Part shown: positions 12,036-24,741 of the stretch, piece by piece
Numbering within the stretch: position 1 is the first letter of the stretch
How the letters are laid out: each line of letters starts with the position of its first letter
NCBI GenBank assembly: GCA_037447655.1
Contig: JBBHKE010002172.1
Span: 83,209 to 147,208 of the forward strand
Length of the DNA: 64,000 bases
Direction of reading: 5' to 3'
Origin: Zygnema cylindricum
Taxonomy: Eukaryota > Streptophyta > Zygnematophyceae > Zygnematales > Zygnemataceae
Program-made: the position numbers and the translations under genes
The notes under the pieces: generated by a model
Told to the model about the DNA's origin: nothing
The model's database searches: none
What the model saw: only the letters and a program-made list of their open reading frames with translations

Positions 12036-13538
12036 ATGGGGCCGTACCCTAAGAGGCTACAATACACAACACTAACGTTATTTTCATTAACGAGGTCTGA
12101 GATTCTCAACACGGATAAGGCTGAAGTTCCATTAGGAATTTCTAATTGTACGGCCCACATTACAGAATGCTACAATTTGAACTAAATTCCATTGTGGAGA
12201 GTCTGTAATCCAAGGGGTAGCAAAATAGTGGTGCCACATAGCTATAGATTTGATATTAAAAATCGTCAATCGTTTCACACCGATCAAAAATCTTCATTTG
12301 CGTACCATGTACGTGCTTACCAAGTCAACGTTCAACACAGGTTTTGTACTTTTCGAAGACGCCTTGTGAGATACCACCGCATTTCTCTAGGGTTCCTGTT
12401 TTTACGCGTGACGAATGAGCGCTGTCAAAATTAGTGTGACGAATGGGTGACAACAAAAATAGCGTTACAAAAGTGCGTTACAAGATTTTGTTTGTATTTT
12501 CTGCTGTATTTTTGAATGCGTATACCATGTGCGAATTTTTTTTATTTCCGTTGGTTGCCATCTTTACACGTATGCTCATTATCCAGCGTGTCGCGGCTCA
12601 ATTTTTTCTCTACCAATTACAGAAACTTTCGAAGCGAATGCTTCGCGAAAAAATATCCAAAGGTCATTGTTAACTCCCAGACTTTGGAGAATATTAGCAA
12701 GATTCTCTGTAATGTTGTTTTCCGCATAAAAACAAAATAAGACGTACGGCGTAGTACGGAGAGGTCCGAATTTCTGTAAACAAGCTCACTTTTCGTCTAA
12801 TGGAACTTCACCCTAAATCGCTGAACATATCTTGTACACTTGTTTGTTTATTTTAGGTGCACTTCCGATCGTTATTAGAGCTGAAAATGTTGGGTGCAAT
12901 TGCAATATTGGGCTTTGCGCGATTTGGCGCTTTACCGAAGCGGCAGTTTAGGTTATGTTCATTTGTGTTACTGTTTTTTCCAGTTTGGATTCGGTTTTGT
13001 ACGGCTGATGGCGTTCAGCGTTTGTTCTTTGGCACTTTGTATCATGTTTCGTGTCGCTATTTGAGTGGCGCAGCGCATGCGTAAATAACGACACTGTGGT
13101 TACAATGTACGCTACGAAAACTCGTAAACTTTTCCAATGTGAGCTCCGTTTACAAATTGTCACCGACAAATTTTCACCGCATAAAAATATCGCGATTGAC
13201 CAGATCCACCTCCAAAACCGACCATTCCAACGGCAGAGTTCGAACGGAAGCGTTTTGTTTTATACGATATGTATTACTGTAGTGTACCATTTACCGTACA
13301 CCAATTTTAAATTTTAAATCCAGAGTTGCTATTCGTGACTCACCAAACTGGTAGGTCGACAGCATCAAAAAAACCTGTACGGAAATGTAAGACACCTGCG
13401 ACTCACGAGGGGTGTCCACCCAACATTTTGCGTTTGGACCAACGGCCGCTCAGACCTACTCTGACAAAGCCGCGGCCACTTATTGAAAAGTACAAATTCG
13501 TTTTACACGGTAGGGCTGTCTGGGTGTCGTTCACTATA
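12036..13538. repeat. Repeat fragments and unassigned sequence
   Basis: 12240-12440 resembles 9640-9800. 12600-12815 carries the AAGATTCTCTGTAATGTTGTTTT segment and the terminal motif CTCACTTTTCGTCTAATGG. From 12816 to 13538 nothing is recognised; frames on both strands are short and lack domain sense. Confidence 0.45.
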
Positions 13539-14340
13539 AGGGTAACCTTCCATCAGGCAAAAAGTGGGGTTGTTTACTGGAGAAAGTACCTTTCCGTACT
13601 AGGTCGTACTGTTTTTTTTTGTTTGTTTACAAAAGATGTTTGCTAAAAATTCGTTGAGATTCTCCAGAATTCTTGGAGAAAAATACCACCGTCCTATTTT
13701 CAATTTTCGACGCAAACGCTTCTTGTTTCCAGTACGTAGCTAGTCTCCTCTGACTGTCCTCGGGAGGAGAGTTTGTGATTACTGGACGCGTGTTTTGGTC
13801 CACTTGTAAAGTCAGAGTCGATCCACGACAGACGTGAAGCAATAAACTTACATGTGGCAAATGGAGTGTACCGTGTGACATCAAAGCCAGTCTGTTTGAC
13901 GACAAAATTTTTTTGGTTGTATAGCCAGCCTGTTCGACGACAAAAAAAACTTGGTTGTAAGACATCCTGTGACGTCTCCTTTATAAATGTGCGATACAGC
14001 GATTCATGTACAAATGGTACATTCTTGGACATTTGTACAAACTTTAATTTTGCAACGTTTTTTGTGGCCGTTGATACCACAACAACCGTAAGAGCATTCA
14101 GATTGTACATTAGCGTGACGCTACTAGATATTTTAATCGGCGTCTGCCTGTACACATACGCAGCTGCGATTTTGTCCTTTTGGAAATGATGATTATTCCC
14201 GAGCGGCTCAGCAGGTCCTACGTGGTACCAATCGCAATCTAACACCTCATTCACTGGCCTGATGGAAGGGTGTTACAAATATTACTGCCAGTAAACGTGT
14301 TCGTACGATTACTGAGAACGCCTGATGGAAGGTTACCCTA
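13539..14340. mobile_element. Inverted-repeat element with AGGGTAACC ends
   Basis: About 800 bp bounded by AGGGTAACCTTCCATCAGGC on the left and its exact reverse complement on the right (about 14320-14340). The terminal sequence belongs to the window-wide family motif, followed inside the left end by AAAAAGTGGGGTTGTTTACTGG. A second partial terminus lies just inside the right end (about 14257). Inside, a direct repeat of about 36 bp around GTTTGACGACAAAAT and GTTCGACGACAAAAA lies at about 13880-13960. No transposase, so non-autonomous. Confidence 0.75.
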
Positions 14341-15214
14341 ATTCTTTTCTAACGATGCCGTACATTATATGTGAACGCAATTTTCATTCATTGGTTCCTG
14401 CATTTTCCTACCTGCTGTCGGTCTGTGACCCTGTTTTCGTCGCAGATTATCGTACAGCTATGATGCTACAGTACAGAATTCTCAGATTCTCACAAATCAA
14501 AATGACGCCTTGACACCGAATAGTCGGTTCGATTCGTCCACGCTGGGAAAAAATAAAATGGACGCGATCCCAAGGGATTTACCCAATCAGAATAATCTGT
14601 ATCACGCTTGTTGGCGTTTCCAGTTTCCACACTCTTTGTCAGCAATGGTGTTGGCGGCCGTCGGTACGGGCACAAATTTATTGACGGCGCTGGTGGATAC
14701 CCCTCTGAACAAGTAGGTGTCCTGAAAGTTGTACAATTTCGCGTACAATAAAATCTATTTCTATTTCGTGTCCCTTCGGCAGTTGCAATTCACTTCAGAA
14801 TTTGTGTGAAAACGTACGATTGACAGGAAATCTGCTCTGCAGTACAGTACAATAACGGTACAGGACGTTTTCTCCACTATCATGGACACATGTGGTCTGT
14901 CCATTATGTACATTCATTTGTACGGTAAGCTTCAGAAACTATCGTACGGATAGGTGACAGGTGACTGCCTTGTTGGGTGCTGACTTACTGACAGATTGAG
15001 CTATTCTTGTGGAAAGCCATGGAGGATCTGTTTGACCAAAGTTGCTGAGAAGAAGCCAACTGCTCCGCCTTTCGAGTGAATGGCATGATAATTTGCCACA
15101 TTTTCAAAGTTTGCATTTTAGATCTCGCTGAAACCGGTTTTCCTGTCAGTTTCTATGAATAAATCTTTTTTGTAACTGCCGTTTTTTGCTTCAAAACAAT
15201 CTCTACCATTCAGT
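14341..15214. other. Presumed upstream region of the beta-helix gene
   Basis: No element ends or coding region recognised. The sequence loses the GTACGG-rich character of the repeats from about 14950 onwards, consistent with host upstream or 5' UTR sequence. No TATA box is placed with confidence. Confidence 0.35.
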
Positions 15215-18200
15215 ATGAATGTATTGCCAAAGGACAGAAAGATGAGCATTATTGTTGCTCTGTTTCGGCTCGTTGCGTACTCCCTCTTCTGCATATTAGG
15301 TTTGTTTTCCAGGGTACTTCCTTCTCATGCTTTTTGTCTTATTTTCTGCTTGCTGTAGCAGTCAAAGGAGTTAAGCGAGAAGAAGTGACGTGTGTTTTTT
15401 GCTTGTATTGCATAGAAAGCACTTAGTTGCATCTGCTGACGGTGTTACATTTCAAAATGACGGATCTCAGATTGAGGAATAGAGTAAAACATGTTTTTGT
15501 GGTAATATTGATAATATGTAGGAATCAAGGTTCTTATACCTCCTGGAAGAGTGCCATTTAAAATGCATGGCTATGTATAGACATAATGTTAGATTGTGAA
15601 GATCTTCGTTGGATATTCTTCTTTTTTGATGTTTTTTATAAGTCTAATGCTCTTTTACATTGAAACTAATATTGTGGTAGACGAATTCACCTAGTTTATA
15701 CAATTGACGCGGGAAACTATTAATGTATGTAAAATGATGGAAAATTTGCAGTTGAACTTTATTAAGAAATGCATTTTGTACATGTACACTGCTGTTTGTA
15801 AACATTTTTTTTGTGGTAGAACATATTTGAGTCAGGACAGTGGAAATGTCTTTTTTGGGAAGTCCTATGTGGCAAAACGATTTATTGAAGCCTTCATTGT
15901 TGCTTAACTTCATCATCATACCTTTATCTCACAATTAAAGTTTGATTCGTACTTCACCCACCAAAGGTTTAAATTTTGACGGGACTGAAAATACAGAATA
16001 TTCACATATGTTTATGCCCATGTTTTGTGGGCCTGAATGAATGTGACGGGAACTTGTTCACCTGACAATTGGCGAGATGAAGGGCCTACCATTGAGACTT
16101 TCTAAGTTGACATGGACGGATTCTGTGAAATTGTCATTTTTTGGAAATTTTCCTCTTTTCCCTTCGGAAAGTTTGTGGATACCGTTGACACTCATATAGG
16201 CCTCCAAAAGTAACTATCTTTCTCAGTGAATTCCATATACAGCTCGTGAGTCTGCAACTTATGGCGTTGTTTCGATAAGGCAAAGATTACAAGGCTTCCA
16301 ACTTGTTAATTTGACACTTGACACTGATTAATTTCCCTTACTTGTTGGTGTTACAATTTTGCAGGTTGCGCGGGTGCTGGTGTGACAAATGTGGATCAGT
16401 TCATACAAAAAATCAACAGTGGATCAACGGATATTGTCATTCAGTCAAGTTTTTTCCTTACGAAGGCTGTTCCAGAAATCAAAAGGACTTTAGTGATCAG
16501 GGGTAATACGACTTCTTGTGCTAAATCTGAAAAGGTAAGGTTGATTCCTTACGTTTTGTCTACCCTTATGTTTAATTTTATTCATTGCCCTTTGCCTTCC
16601 TGTCCCTTTATTCCTCAGAGATATCCTCGCTCTGTGTGATGTAAATCAAATAATGGCCAAGTTCCTTTGTTTCAACCACCTGTGGTTCTTTGTTCACAAA
16701 TGTTATGTCGTGAGGTATCATCCCCTTGAAAGTTGTTGATGCAAAGTCTATGTATTTGTTTGGTAAATTTGTGAAGAAAATCATGCCTTTCTTGCCTCCG
16801 GATTGTTTTTTGGGCGGGCTAGGTGGTGCTCCAACTCCCCTCGTTGGGTATGTACTGAGGGTGTATTTCTGGGCTTCCAGGGTGGACCATGTTACATTCA
16901 TGCAAAATACACACGGCGGCACCTAAAAGTCAGCAAGGGATTAGTGACTTTGAGCAACATTGAGCTGAGAGCTGGGCAAGCAAAAGTTGGAGGCGCTGTA
17001 TATGTGACTGGAGGAGCTACCTTACGGGCAATAAAGGCACGATTCAGCTTCAACTATGCTTCTGGAGCGGTATAAATGATCACATAACCTTCAGGCATCG
17101 TCCGTCATTTCTGTCTGGAGTTGTTTCGCAAAAGTAATCTAATTAATTTTTCCGGCTATTACAGCGCTTAAGTCGAGCAGAAGGTCACAAAAGTAGAATA
17201 TTGAGCTTTTTTTTGCAAGTCATGGTGCCTTAATTCTTCATGTTATGAGAATGTTATGCTACGGATTCGGGAAGTTTTGTTGCCTAAAATCTTTGGTTTG
17301 TTGTCATCATTTTTATTTGTCTCCAGGGTGAAGCGGTATTGGTCATCATTGCGTGCAAGAATTTTCAACTCACTCATTCTATTGTACACTTTTCTTCATT
17401 TATGCAGCTTCAAGCGGGAGGTGGGGGAGCTATTGAAGCTGATTCGGCTAGCAAGCTTGTCATCTCCGATTCAGTATTTATCAGAAATAAAGCTTCTTAT
17501 GGTGGCGCCATTGAGCTTATTGGTGGCAGTACCGCTACCATCAGTAGTACACGTTTTCACCGCAATACCGCTGTCCTTGCTGGAGGGGCAATGTCGTCCT
17601 TTGGTTCATCACGAGCGTCTATCTCAAAATCAACTTTTTCGGTGAACGAAGCAAGAGTATGTCTGCTTCTGGTGTTCGTTTTTTTGTCATAGCCGGGAAT
17701 GTACTGAAAGACACAATTAATCAATCCCACTGGCAGTCAGTTTTCGTGAGGTGTGGACAAGCAATTACATTGACAGTGTTGTACTAGAGCTGTTGACAAT
17801 AATAACATGTTTGGGTATTTGGTTATGCAGATAGGAGGTGTAATGTTTTTTAGGAGTTCAAATGCCACAATATGTTCGACGGTGGCGTTTAACAACAAGG
17901 CAACTATTCGGGTGAGCAACTTTACCGATGCCTTGCAATTGTTTTTGTAAAAAAAAAAAAAAGGCACCTGGCAAAAAAAAGGCATGAAAAAGGAAGCAGC
18001 TGTTGGCTTTGTTTTTTGTCTCCCCCCCCCCCCCCCTTTTTCCTGCCTTACCATTGTTTTTGTTTTTGTTTCTTTTTTACTGCTGAGGACCGATAGCGGT
18101 GGTGTACGATACAGTGTATAACTGAAAAAGGCATGAAATGTTTAAGCCTTGGATAAATAGTTGAGAATTTGTTTTTTCTCTTCGCATGCAACTGGGTTTA

Positions 18201-18711
18201 ATTCCTTTTTTTTCTTTAGAGATTTGAAAGATATGCCTAAATATTTTGAAACATGCTGGGTGTTAATTGTTGCATTACTGTTGAAGGGGAAGGAAGTTTG
18301 GAAGAATCTGGAGTTGTTATTTCGTAGATCCATTTTCTTTTTGCTTTGTTGTTTTCGACAAAGCTTTAGCCTAGCTTGGCTTCATTTTGGCGCTATGGGA
18401 ATTTTAGCAATTAATTCACATGAAAACGGATACAAACCGGGGTAAAAAGATTATTATTTAATAAGGCTGTATCATATCATTACATAACAAATCAGCAACG
18501 CACTTCAAGGGTTGCCGATTTCATCTGCGTGGTGTCGCATGTTGTATTGGAGCACTGCATATTAATGAGAACTCTATGGCCTTGTTTCTTGCAGGGCCCT
18601 GTTTATCTGTCTTCTACTTCTTCGAGGATGTCTTACTGCCAGGTTAGGGCCAAAGACTTTTTCACGGAAAATGGAGGCAGTGTTGTTGCGAAGTGCCCTT
18701 GTTCTGGTTGA
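15215..18711 (+). CDS. Secreted Pmp-like beta-helix repeat protein, six exons
   Basis: Exons 15215-15299, 16365-16534, 16881-17069, 17408-17656, 17831-17911 and 18595-18711 join in frame to about 296 residues. All introns are GT-AG; the first is phase 1 and the others phase 0. Exon 1 encodes a signal-peptide-like start (MNVLPKDRK, then a hydrophobic run to about residue 28, then GCAGAG). Exons 3-5 carry GGAV/GGAI/GGAM motifs alternating with FxxN motifs (FSFN, FIRN, FHRN, FSVN). This is the repeat signature of chlamydial polymorphic membrane proteins, which fold as right-handed beta helices; similar repeats occur in algal secreted proteins. No autotransporter barrel or catalytic residues are seen, so a wall or extracellular role is inference only. 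The TGA at 18711 assumes no splice inside the last exon (a CAG-GTTAGG lies there). Boundaries are predicted from sequence alone. Confidence 0.72.
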
Positions 18712-20294
18712 GACAATGTTTGAGTAAAGGAACTGTGGAAATAGTTCTTCTCATGGGCTCTAACGATGGATGAACCAATATTGGTGTTAATAAGGTTCTG
18801 TTTGTAACTCGTTTACACGAATTCATTTGCTGGATGTAAATGAGAGGCTCGAAGTCTTACGTGGGCGAAGGTTCCTTAATTAATTCTCCAGAAATTGGCG
18901 ATGTTCTTTTGAAGCCTCATTTGGTTTACATCTTTATGTGGATTTATTTTTCTTTGATGTACCGAGTCTTTCATCAACTTGACAGAGTGCAGAAGCTGGA
19001 CCACAAAGGTTCTTTTTTCTGGGCGGGACTTTGAATAAGGAGAGTTGAGAGCAATATGAGTTAGAAATAATTGTCTTTCGTACGATAATTCATCGTACCT
19101 TTCCGCCTAACTTTTGAAATTATGATGGATAATTCTAAGGGAGCTAGCAAATTGAAAAATGAGAGAAAGATAATGGTACATGCGTTTGCTTTTGTCAAGC
19201 ATAGTTTGTACAAGCAGAGGATTTAGTAAGCAGTTCTTTCTTTGGCACAGGTGCCTGTTGGAGGGCTTTATGTTCATTTTTCTTCATTGTCTTTTTTTCT
19301 TAATTTACGACGCATGCGGCTATTGTGTGCAAAATGTCAATTGTACAGAGGGCATTGATCTGTTCTATTTTGTCTAGATGTTGTATCATTGAAGATAATA
19401 TTTCCTGGGCAATTGAATTTCTTTGTTGACATTGTACCATGAATTACTTTTCCACTGTTGAAAAAGAAAAAGGTTCATTCGCAGTGGAAATAGCCTGTTA
19501 ACTACATCTTCCTTTCTTTTTATACTAACAATTGATGATGATAGTGCAGTAAGATGACAAATTGAGATGGTGACACTATCGAAAATGAAATAAAACTGTT
19601 CAGTAGATTTCGTTTGATTTGTTTGTTTTGGGTGTTTGGGCTGATTGTATATATCTGTGAATTGGGACAGTGTGGAGAAAACGAGGATAATAATAGGAGT
19701 TGCAGGCAAAATGGACATTTGGCAAGTAACTAACTGAGATTAACAGAAACACAACGAAGGTTCTTTGGCAAGTGGACAAAACAAATATTACAATTCCATC
19801 TCAACAAACAACTCAAAACAAACCAACAACATCTGTGATGATAAGTATCTCAAAGACATTAGTTCAAGATGAATTTCTGAAATAGCCTTTTGCACTTCAG
19901 AATAGTCATCCTGCCCACTGATCGGCTATATTATTTTCTTGCCATTATCATTCTTAAGAGTCTGGAAGAAAATGAACGAACCTTGCTTGCGAAAAAAATA
20001 AATTCATATACATATAATTCAGAAAATCCCATCAGTTAAAAGTGCATTTATGTAAAAGCTATAATCTTCTACAATAGCTACGCCCCAAATCTCTACACAG
20101 ACATCCTTCTTAATTTAGAATTTCTAAAAACAACAGCAGAGGACTCACATCTGTCCTTGATACAAACAGGAGAAAGTACATAAGACTTGCTTTTATACAT
20201 AAAATTTTCCAAGCCCTGAATGGGAGACACCCACCAGGAACACTGAGAGCGCCAAACACAAGCCAACGTTTGTCTCCGTTTTGTTTTTTGAAAC
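18712..20294. other. Intergenic region between convergent genes
   Basis: No coding region or element ends recognised. It holds the 3' flank of the beta-helix gene on the left and that of the protease gene on the right. Short open frames here lack domain or splice support. Isolated splice-like sites near 19250 (TTTGGCACAGGTGCC) were not developed into a gene. Confidence 0.4.
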
Positions 20295-20300
20295 TTTATT
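20295..20300 (-). terminator. Possible polyadenylation signal
   Basis: AATAAA on the minus strand, about 20 bp after the proposed TAA stop of the aleurain-like gene. Position and spacing suit a 3' end signal; this is inference from the motif only. Confidence 0.45.
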
Positions 20301-20319
20301 GTGAAATCAATTTGGTGAA

Positions 20320-22103
20320 TTAGATAAGAACCACTTGACTACTCCAAAAAAGTTTGTGAAATATAAATAATCCACATCTTTCGAAGCTTTCAGCCACTAC
20401 ATGCTCCAAAAAAATCTAGAACGAAAACAAAAAAAAGGGAGGCTGGACACTCACCACACATATTTTTACCCATTTCAATGTTGAAGTATCCCTTCTCTCC
20501 CCAGTCAGCACCCCACGAATTCCTGACAATAAAGTGGGGCAGAGCAAGACTCTCGGTGTCATATCCAACAGCAACGACAGCGTGATTCACATTCTGCACC
20601 ACACATTGAAACGATACCCCCTGTTAACAAAGTTTCTAACTACCAAATGGCTCAATTCCTACTTCTGTTAGTCTTCACAAGCAAAAAATTTGAACATAAA
20701 ACTGAGTGCTTGGCAGCTCTATTGATCCAAATAAAAACTTGCATTGGATTTAAACATACCCTTGTCTTCAAACAGCTCAAGTAAGACCCACTTGTACTAC
20801 ATAATCTTTCTCAAGACTTTCAATAACTACAGAGTGCTCAATTTCATCAACTGCAAAGAAAAAAACTAGCGCATTTCGTGTCCAGCTTTCACAGAGAAGT
20901 GTCAGAAGACTACAGTGCAACACAATCATAAACGGACTACCACACCAAGTGACCAAAAATGAACCACGTCCTTTAAGGGACTGAAGTGAACACATGAAAA
21001 TTGAATGAAGGTATCTATAGCTCTACATGAAGTGGCAAAAAAAATGAGGGTGTCGATAGTTCTACAAAGTGGATGCCAGGGACCCATTAATGAATGTGAC
21101 ATATTTTTTCCATACAGGCACAATATCACCACAAGTAGACCAAGGAAAGCCAGCCACCCATTACAACCGCCGCAGATGCCTCCAATGGCTACAAAAGAAA
21201 AAAAAAATTGATAGTTCGACCACAGGTTTTAAGTCATCTTTGATAAACGATTTCGCAATCCATAGGTATCCTCTTTGTGTAATAAGAAATGCACAAGAAC
21301 AGCTGAACAACATAAAAACCAGAAAATGAGGTGAGGGAAACCTGTGCACTAGTTGCTTAAGTCACTTTTGTCTGCCTCGGTCAGAAATTGTGAGGAACAA
21401 CTAAAATTTGTTATAACCGATGAAGGGAGGCTTTGGTTATGTATGTATATTCTGAGTTACACTTTGCAGTCCATCATTTTTATTATTTCCTGAGTTATAC
21501 AGCCTCTCACCAAGAATCCTATTCGACCACTGGACATAAAACATTGAAGACAAACTCGCAAACAGCACAAGTATCCACATACCATTGGATCTGATTTGCA
21601 GGATGTTGAGGTGTACACTCCACTTTTGTACAATCTGAAGTCTGCCACAACTTGGTATGCAATGCTCACTGGGCGGACAAACGCCACAGCATCCGTCAGC
21701 TCCAACTCGTCAAACTGCAAAAAAAATATATGGAGAATGATGAGTGTTCCACAGTTAAAAATTAAAAAATGAAAAAGGAACAAGCACGACCAAGTGAAAA
21801 GTAACACACACTCATCAGGCAAAAAGTAAGAAAACACTGCTTCCAACCATAACATTGAATTACATCAAATGTCCTAGATACAAACACCTGAATCACATGC
21901 ATGCATCAAGGCATGATTAGAATGCAACACATACTGCAGTATCAATTGGTATCGGGGAAAAGACAAACCTCAGTTATGTTGACAACGGCTTTCACCGTGG
22001 CTCCAACACCCTTTGGATCAAACTTGCACTCCTGGTCCAAATGAGTGTAAGGGTACGCATCTTCTGTGTCAATGCCACCATTATAAATGATATATTCGTA
22101 TGC
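20320..22103 (-). pseudogene. Aleurain-like cysteine protease, 3' exons only
   Basis: Four minus-strand exons join in frame with GT-AG introns: 22103-21969, 21714-21583, 20593-20455 and 20396-20320. The first three read like plant aleurain/cathepsin H (papain family C1A, vacuolar): YNGGIDTEDAYPY, then FVRPVSIAYQVV..FRLYKSGVYTS, then [12 protein letters not shown] with the catalytic His, and [17 protein letters not shown] with the catalytic Asn, ending GKNMCG. Two things are odd. The upstream exons that should carry the propeptide and the active-site Cys (QGxCGSCW) are not found between 22104 and the Myb gene. The last exon gives VAESFERCG and about 15 more residues instead of the usual VAxCxSYP ending. 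So this is either a truncated copy or a gene with a very long intron. It is convergent with the beta-helix gene. Confidence 0.75.
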
Positions 22104-23194
22104 CTGCACAAGCAGACAGCACAGGTACTCCAGTCAAAAAGTGTTGTGATTGTTAGCTCATTAGCTTAAACATTCCCTTCCTGAGGTTACAGTGCGACAC
22201 AAGAAACATGTCACAACTGTCCTCGAGAAGTACAGATAGGTTCATTCAAAAGTACAGTTCAAAATAACACATTCTCTTAAATAGCAAAAATAATAGCCAC
22301 TGAAGCGACCCTTGTTTGAAAAAAAATAAACCAAGTGAATGTGGACACTGGGACTGGACAAACTTTCATTTCTATTTCTACTGATTTTATGCTCTACTTT
22401 CTTTCCACAGAACAGCAAAACAACATGGACAATGAGGGCAGTGTTGTTTTTAGCAGTACTACTTATACATCATACTTGTCGTCATCAAATACAGCAATCC
22501 ATTGTATAAACATCTTACGGTTTCCATTAACTCCTATTTATAAAACAATAAAACATTGTACCATAATTAATCCTTTTGTACCATAATTATTAATTAAATT
22601 ATTAATCCTTTGCAAGGGATTTACCAAGAAAGAACCACCATCCGGAGTCTTTTTCCAAAACTGTTGCCATGAAATTTTGGCGTCGTCTTTCCTTTCGTGT
22701 ATCATGGAGTCATGGTAGACAACTTTATGTTTCAGCAAACAATGTCTTTGTGGGAGTATTTTCCTTTTTTTTGTGTAAATTTTGCCAATTTTTTTTTCAC
22801 TGGATGATATTTCATTATTTTGGATTACTTTCTAGGAAATTCGAAAAAAAAAAGCTGAAGTCTTTAGCGCAACATTGCCTTGCTAAGTATAAATCTTTTT
22901 ATTGCAGCATTTTATCGTTTTAAATTCTGGAGCTCTGTTGAAAAAGGTTTTGGTACTTGTATCGAAAATTGTTGAAATGGGGAAGAGGGAGAAAGGGGAA
23001 AATGGGAGAGAGGGGGAGAAGGAGAGAGCAAAAAAAAAAGGCGAAAAGACAGAAAACGACATATGACACATGTTTGAATTGCAATTATTAGGGGAAGTGT
23101 TGTTGAGAGAAGGGGGGGAGAGAGAGGAGTAGAGAAAGGGGGAGGGGGCGGAGAGGGGTTAGGGGGAAGGGCAAAAAATTTGATAACTACTAAG
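22104..23194. other. No exon found; GA-rich patch at right
   Basis: Expected to hold the upstream exons of the protease, but no CGSCW-type coding stretch is seen on the minus strand. 22978-23170 is GA-rich (GGGAGAGAGG units), similar in character to the tract at 2829. Otherwise AT-rich. Confidence 0.4.
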
Positions 23195-23770
23195 TATTTA
23201 AAATATATTACACAAACTGTTAGTTCTTACAGGAATTGTTATCTAACTTACTCAAATTGTTAGAGTTTATCTAACTTACTCAAATTGTTAGAGCTAACAG
23301 GAATTGTCACCTAACTTACACAAACTGTTAGCGCTAACAAGAATTGTTATGTAACTTACAAAAACTGTTTGCGCTAACAGAAAATGTTGTCTTAATTACA
23401 CAAACTGTTAGTGCTAACAAGAATTGTTACCTAATTTACACAAACTGTTAGTGCTAACAGGAATTGTTACCTTACTTACACAAACTGTTGGCGCTCACAA
23501 TAATTGTTATCAAAATTACACAAACTGTTAGTGCTAATAGGAATTGTTACCTATCTTACACAAATTGTTAGCGCTAAAATGAATTGTTACCTAACTTACA
23601 TAGATTGTTAGCGCTAACAGGAATTGTTACCTAACTTACACAAACTATTAGCGCTAACAAGAATTGTTATCTAAATTACACAAACTTTTAGCGCTAACAA
23701 GAATTGTTACCTAACTTACACAAACTGTTAGAGCTAACAAGAATTGTTACCAAACTTACATGTAAAATTG
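23195..23770. repeat. Minisatellite, 40-bp unit with palindromic core
   Basis: About 13-14 tandem copies of a 40-bp unit. The core is CTGTTAGCGCTAACAG in the best copies, a perfect 16-bp palindrome, followed by GAATTGTTACCTAACTTACACAAA. Copies differ by point changes and the first few are shortened. No coding sense. Confidence 0.92.
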
Positions 23771-24741
23771 TTAAGCCATTTAAAGTACAGCTCCATAGCC
23801 TCTACTTCGTCTTCTCTACAGGGTGCTATCTCGCACCCACACTAAATCATACCACTATCCTTATAAGTAAGGGATCCTTATTCCTAATACCCCAGTCACA
23901 TTTCACTTGCATGGTCGTTATACGCTCCTTTTGCCACTTGTCAACCTCTACCCTCCCAAGTGATCTCAATCCACCACTCTCCTCCATGTTTCGTGCCAGT
24001 GTGATTTTTCGTGCTAGGTGGCATTGCTTTAGTGGACGCCAAGCACCTATCCCTCACTCTCTCTTTGTGCCTCGCCGTAAAATACTTTAGCCTCCCCTCC
24101 AACATCGAAGTGCACACAATACACCACTAATGTTTTTTAGTGTTAAAGGTTTTTTTCATACACGCTTGTCTGGTTGTCAATCAGATGGTTCCTATTTGTA
24201 GGCAAGATTCTCACCTTCTTATTGGCGGTCTCCAATTGAAAATCTGACGAATGTGCACGGAGAAAAGATGTTTTAAATGTAAATGGCGAAAAAAACCTGA
24301 GCACTAATAATGACTAGCGGTGTAGTTTGGTATTGCCACTCATCCCTAGCCACTACCTCCAACATGATATGCCTCACCATCGCGTTTCTTAGTGCTTTGT
24401 CTTACCTCACCTCCAATTTTACTCTAACTCTCATTCTTTCACAACCCTCATAAGGAGGGGACATGGTAATCATGTTTTTTTGTTCCCATGTACCAAATTT
24501 TGGTTTTGTGAGTGGCCGTGCTTTTCATTTTGAGTTAGGGTGCTTTTATTTTCTTTGTTGTTGCTTCCTTTTTCTTTTGTGTTCTCGTCGCTCTTTTTGT
24601 TTTTTATTGTAGCTTTTCAGTTTTGGCCATGCCCCCCCTTTTGTACCCCCAAACTCAGATGGTTTACCATCGTGCTTTTTGATTTATCTTGCATTTTCTC
24701 TTGTTTTTACGAATTTGACATTAGGGTGAACGAATTTGACA
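23771..24741. other. Unassigned sequence containing one MITE
   Basis: Pyrimidine-rich sequence with frames of no recognisable domain. The MITE at 24122-24322 is listed separately. Immediately before 24742 a GAATTTGACATTAGGGT segment is duplicated at the element edge. Confidence 0.4.
24122..24322. mobile_element. TA-MITE, degenerate
   Basis: 201 bp between TA dinucleotides (24120-24121 and 24323-24324). Ends are CACCACTAATG..TTAGTGTTAAAGG and the imperfect inverse GAGCACTAATAATGACTAGCGGTG. The interior shares CGGAGAAAAGATGTTT and a GGCGGTCTCCAATTG segment with the copies at 56655 and 62920. Confidence 0.65.
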
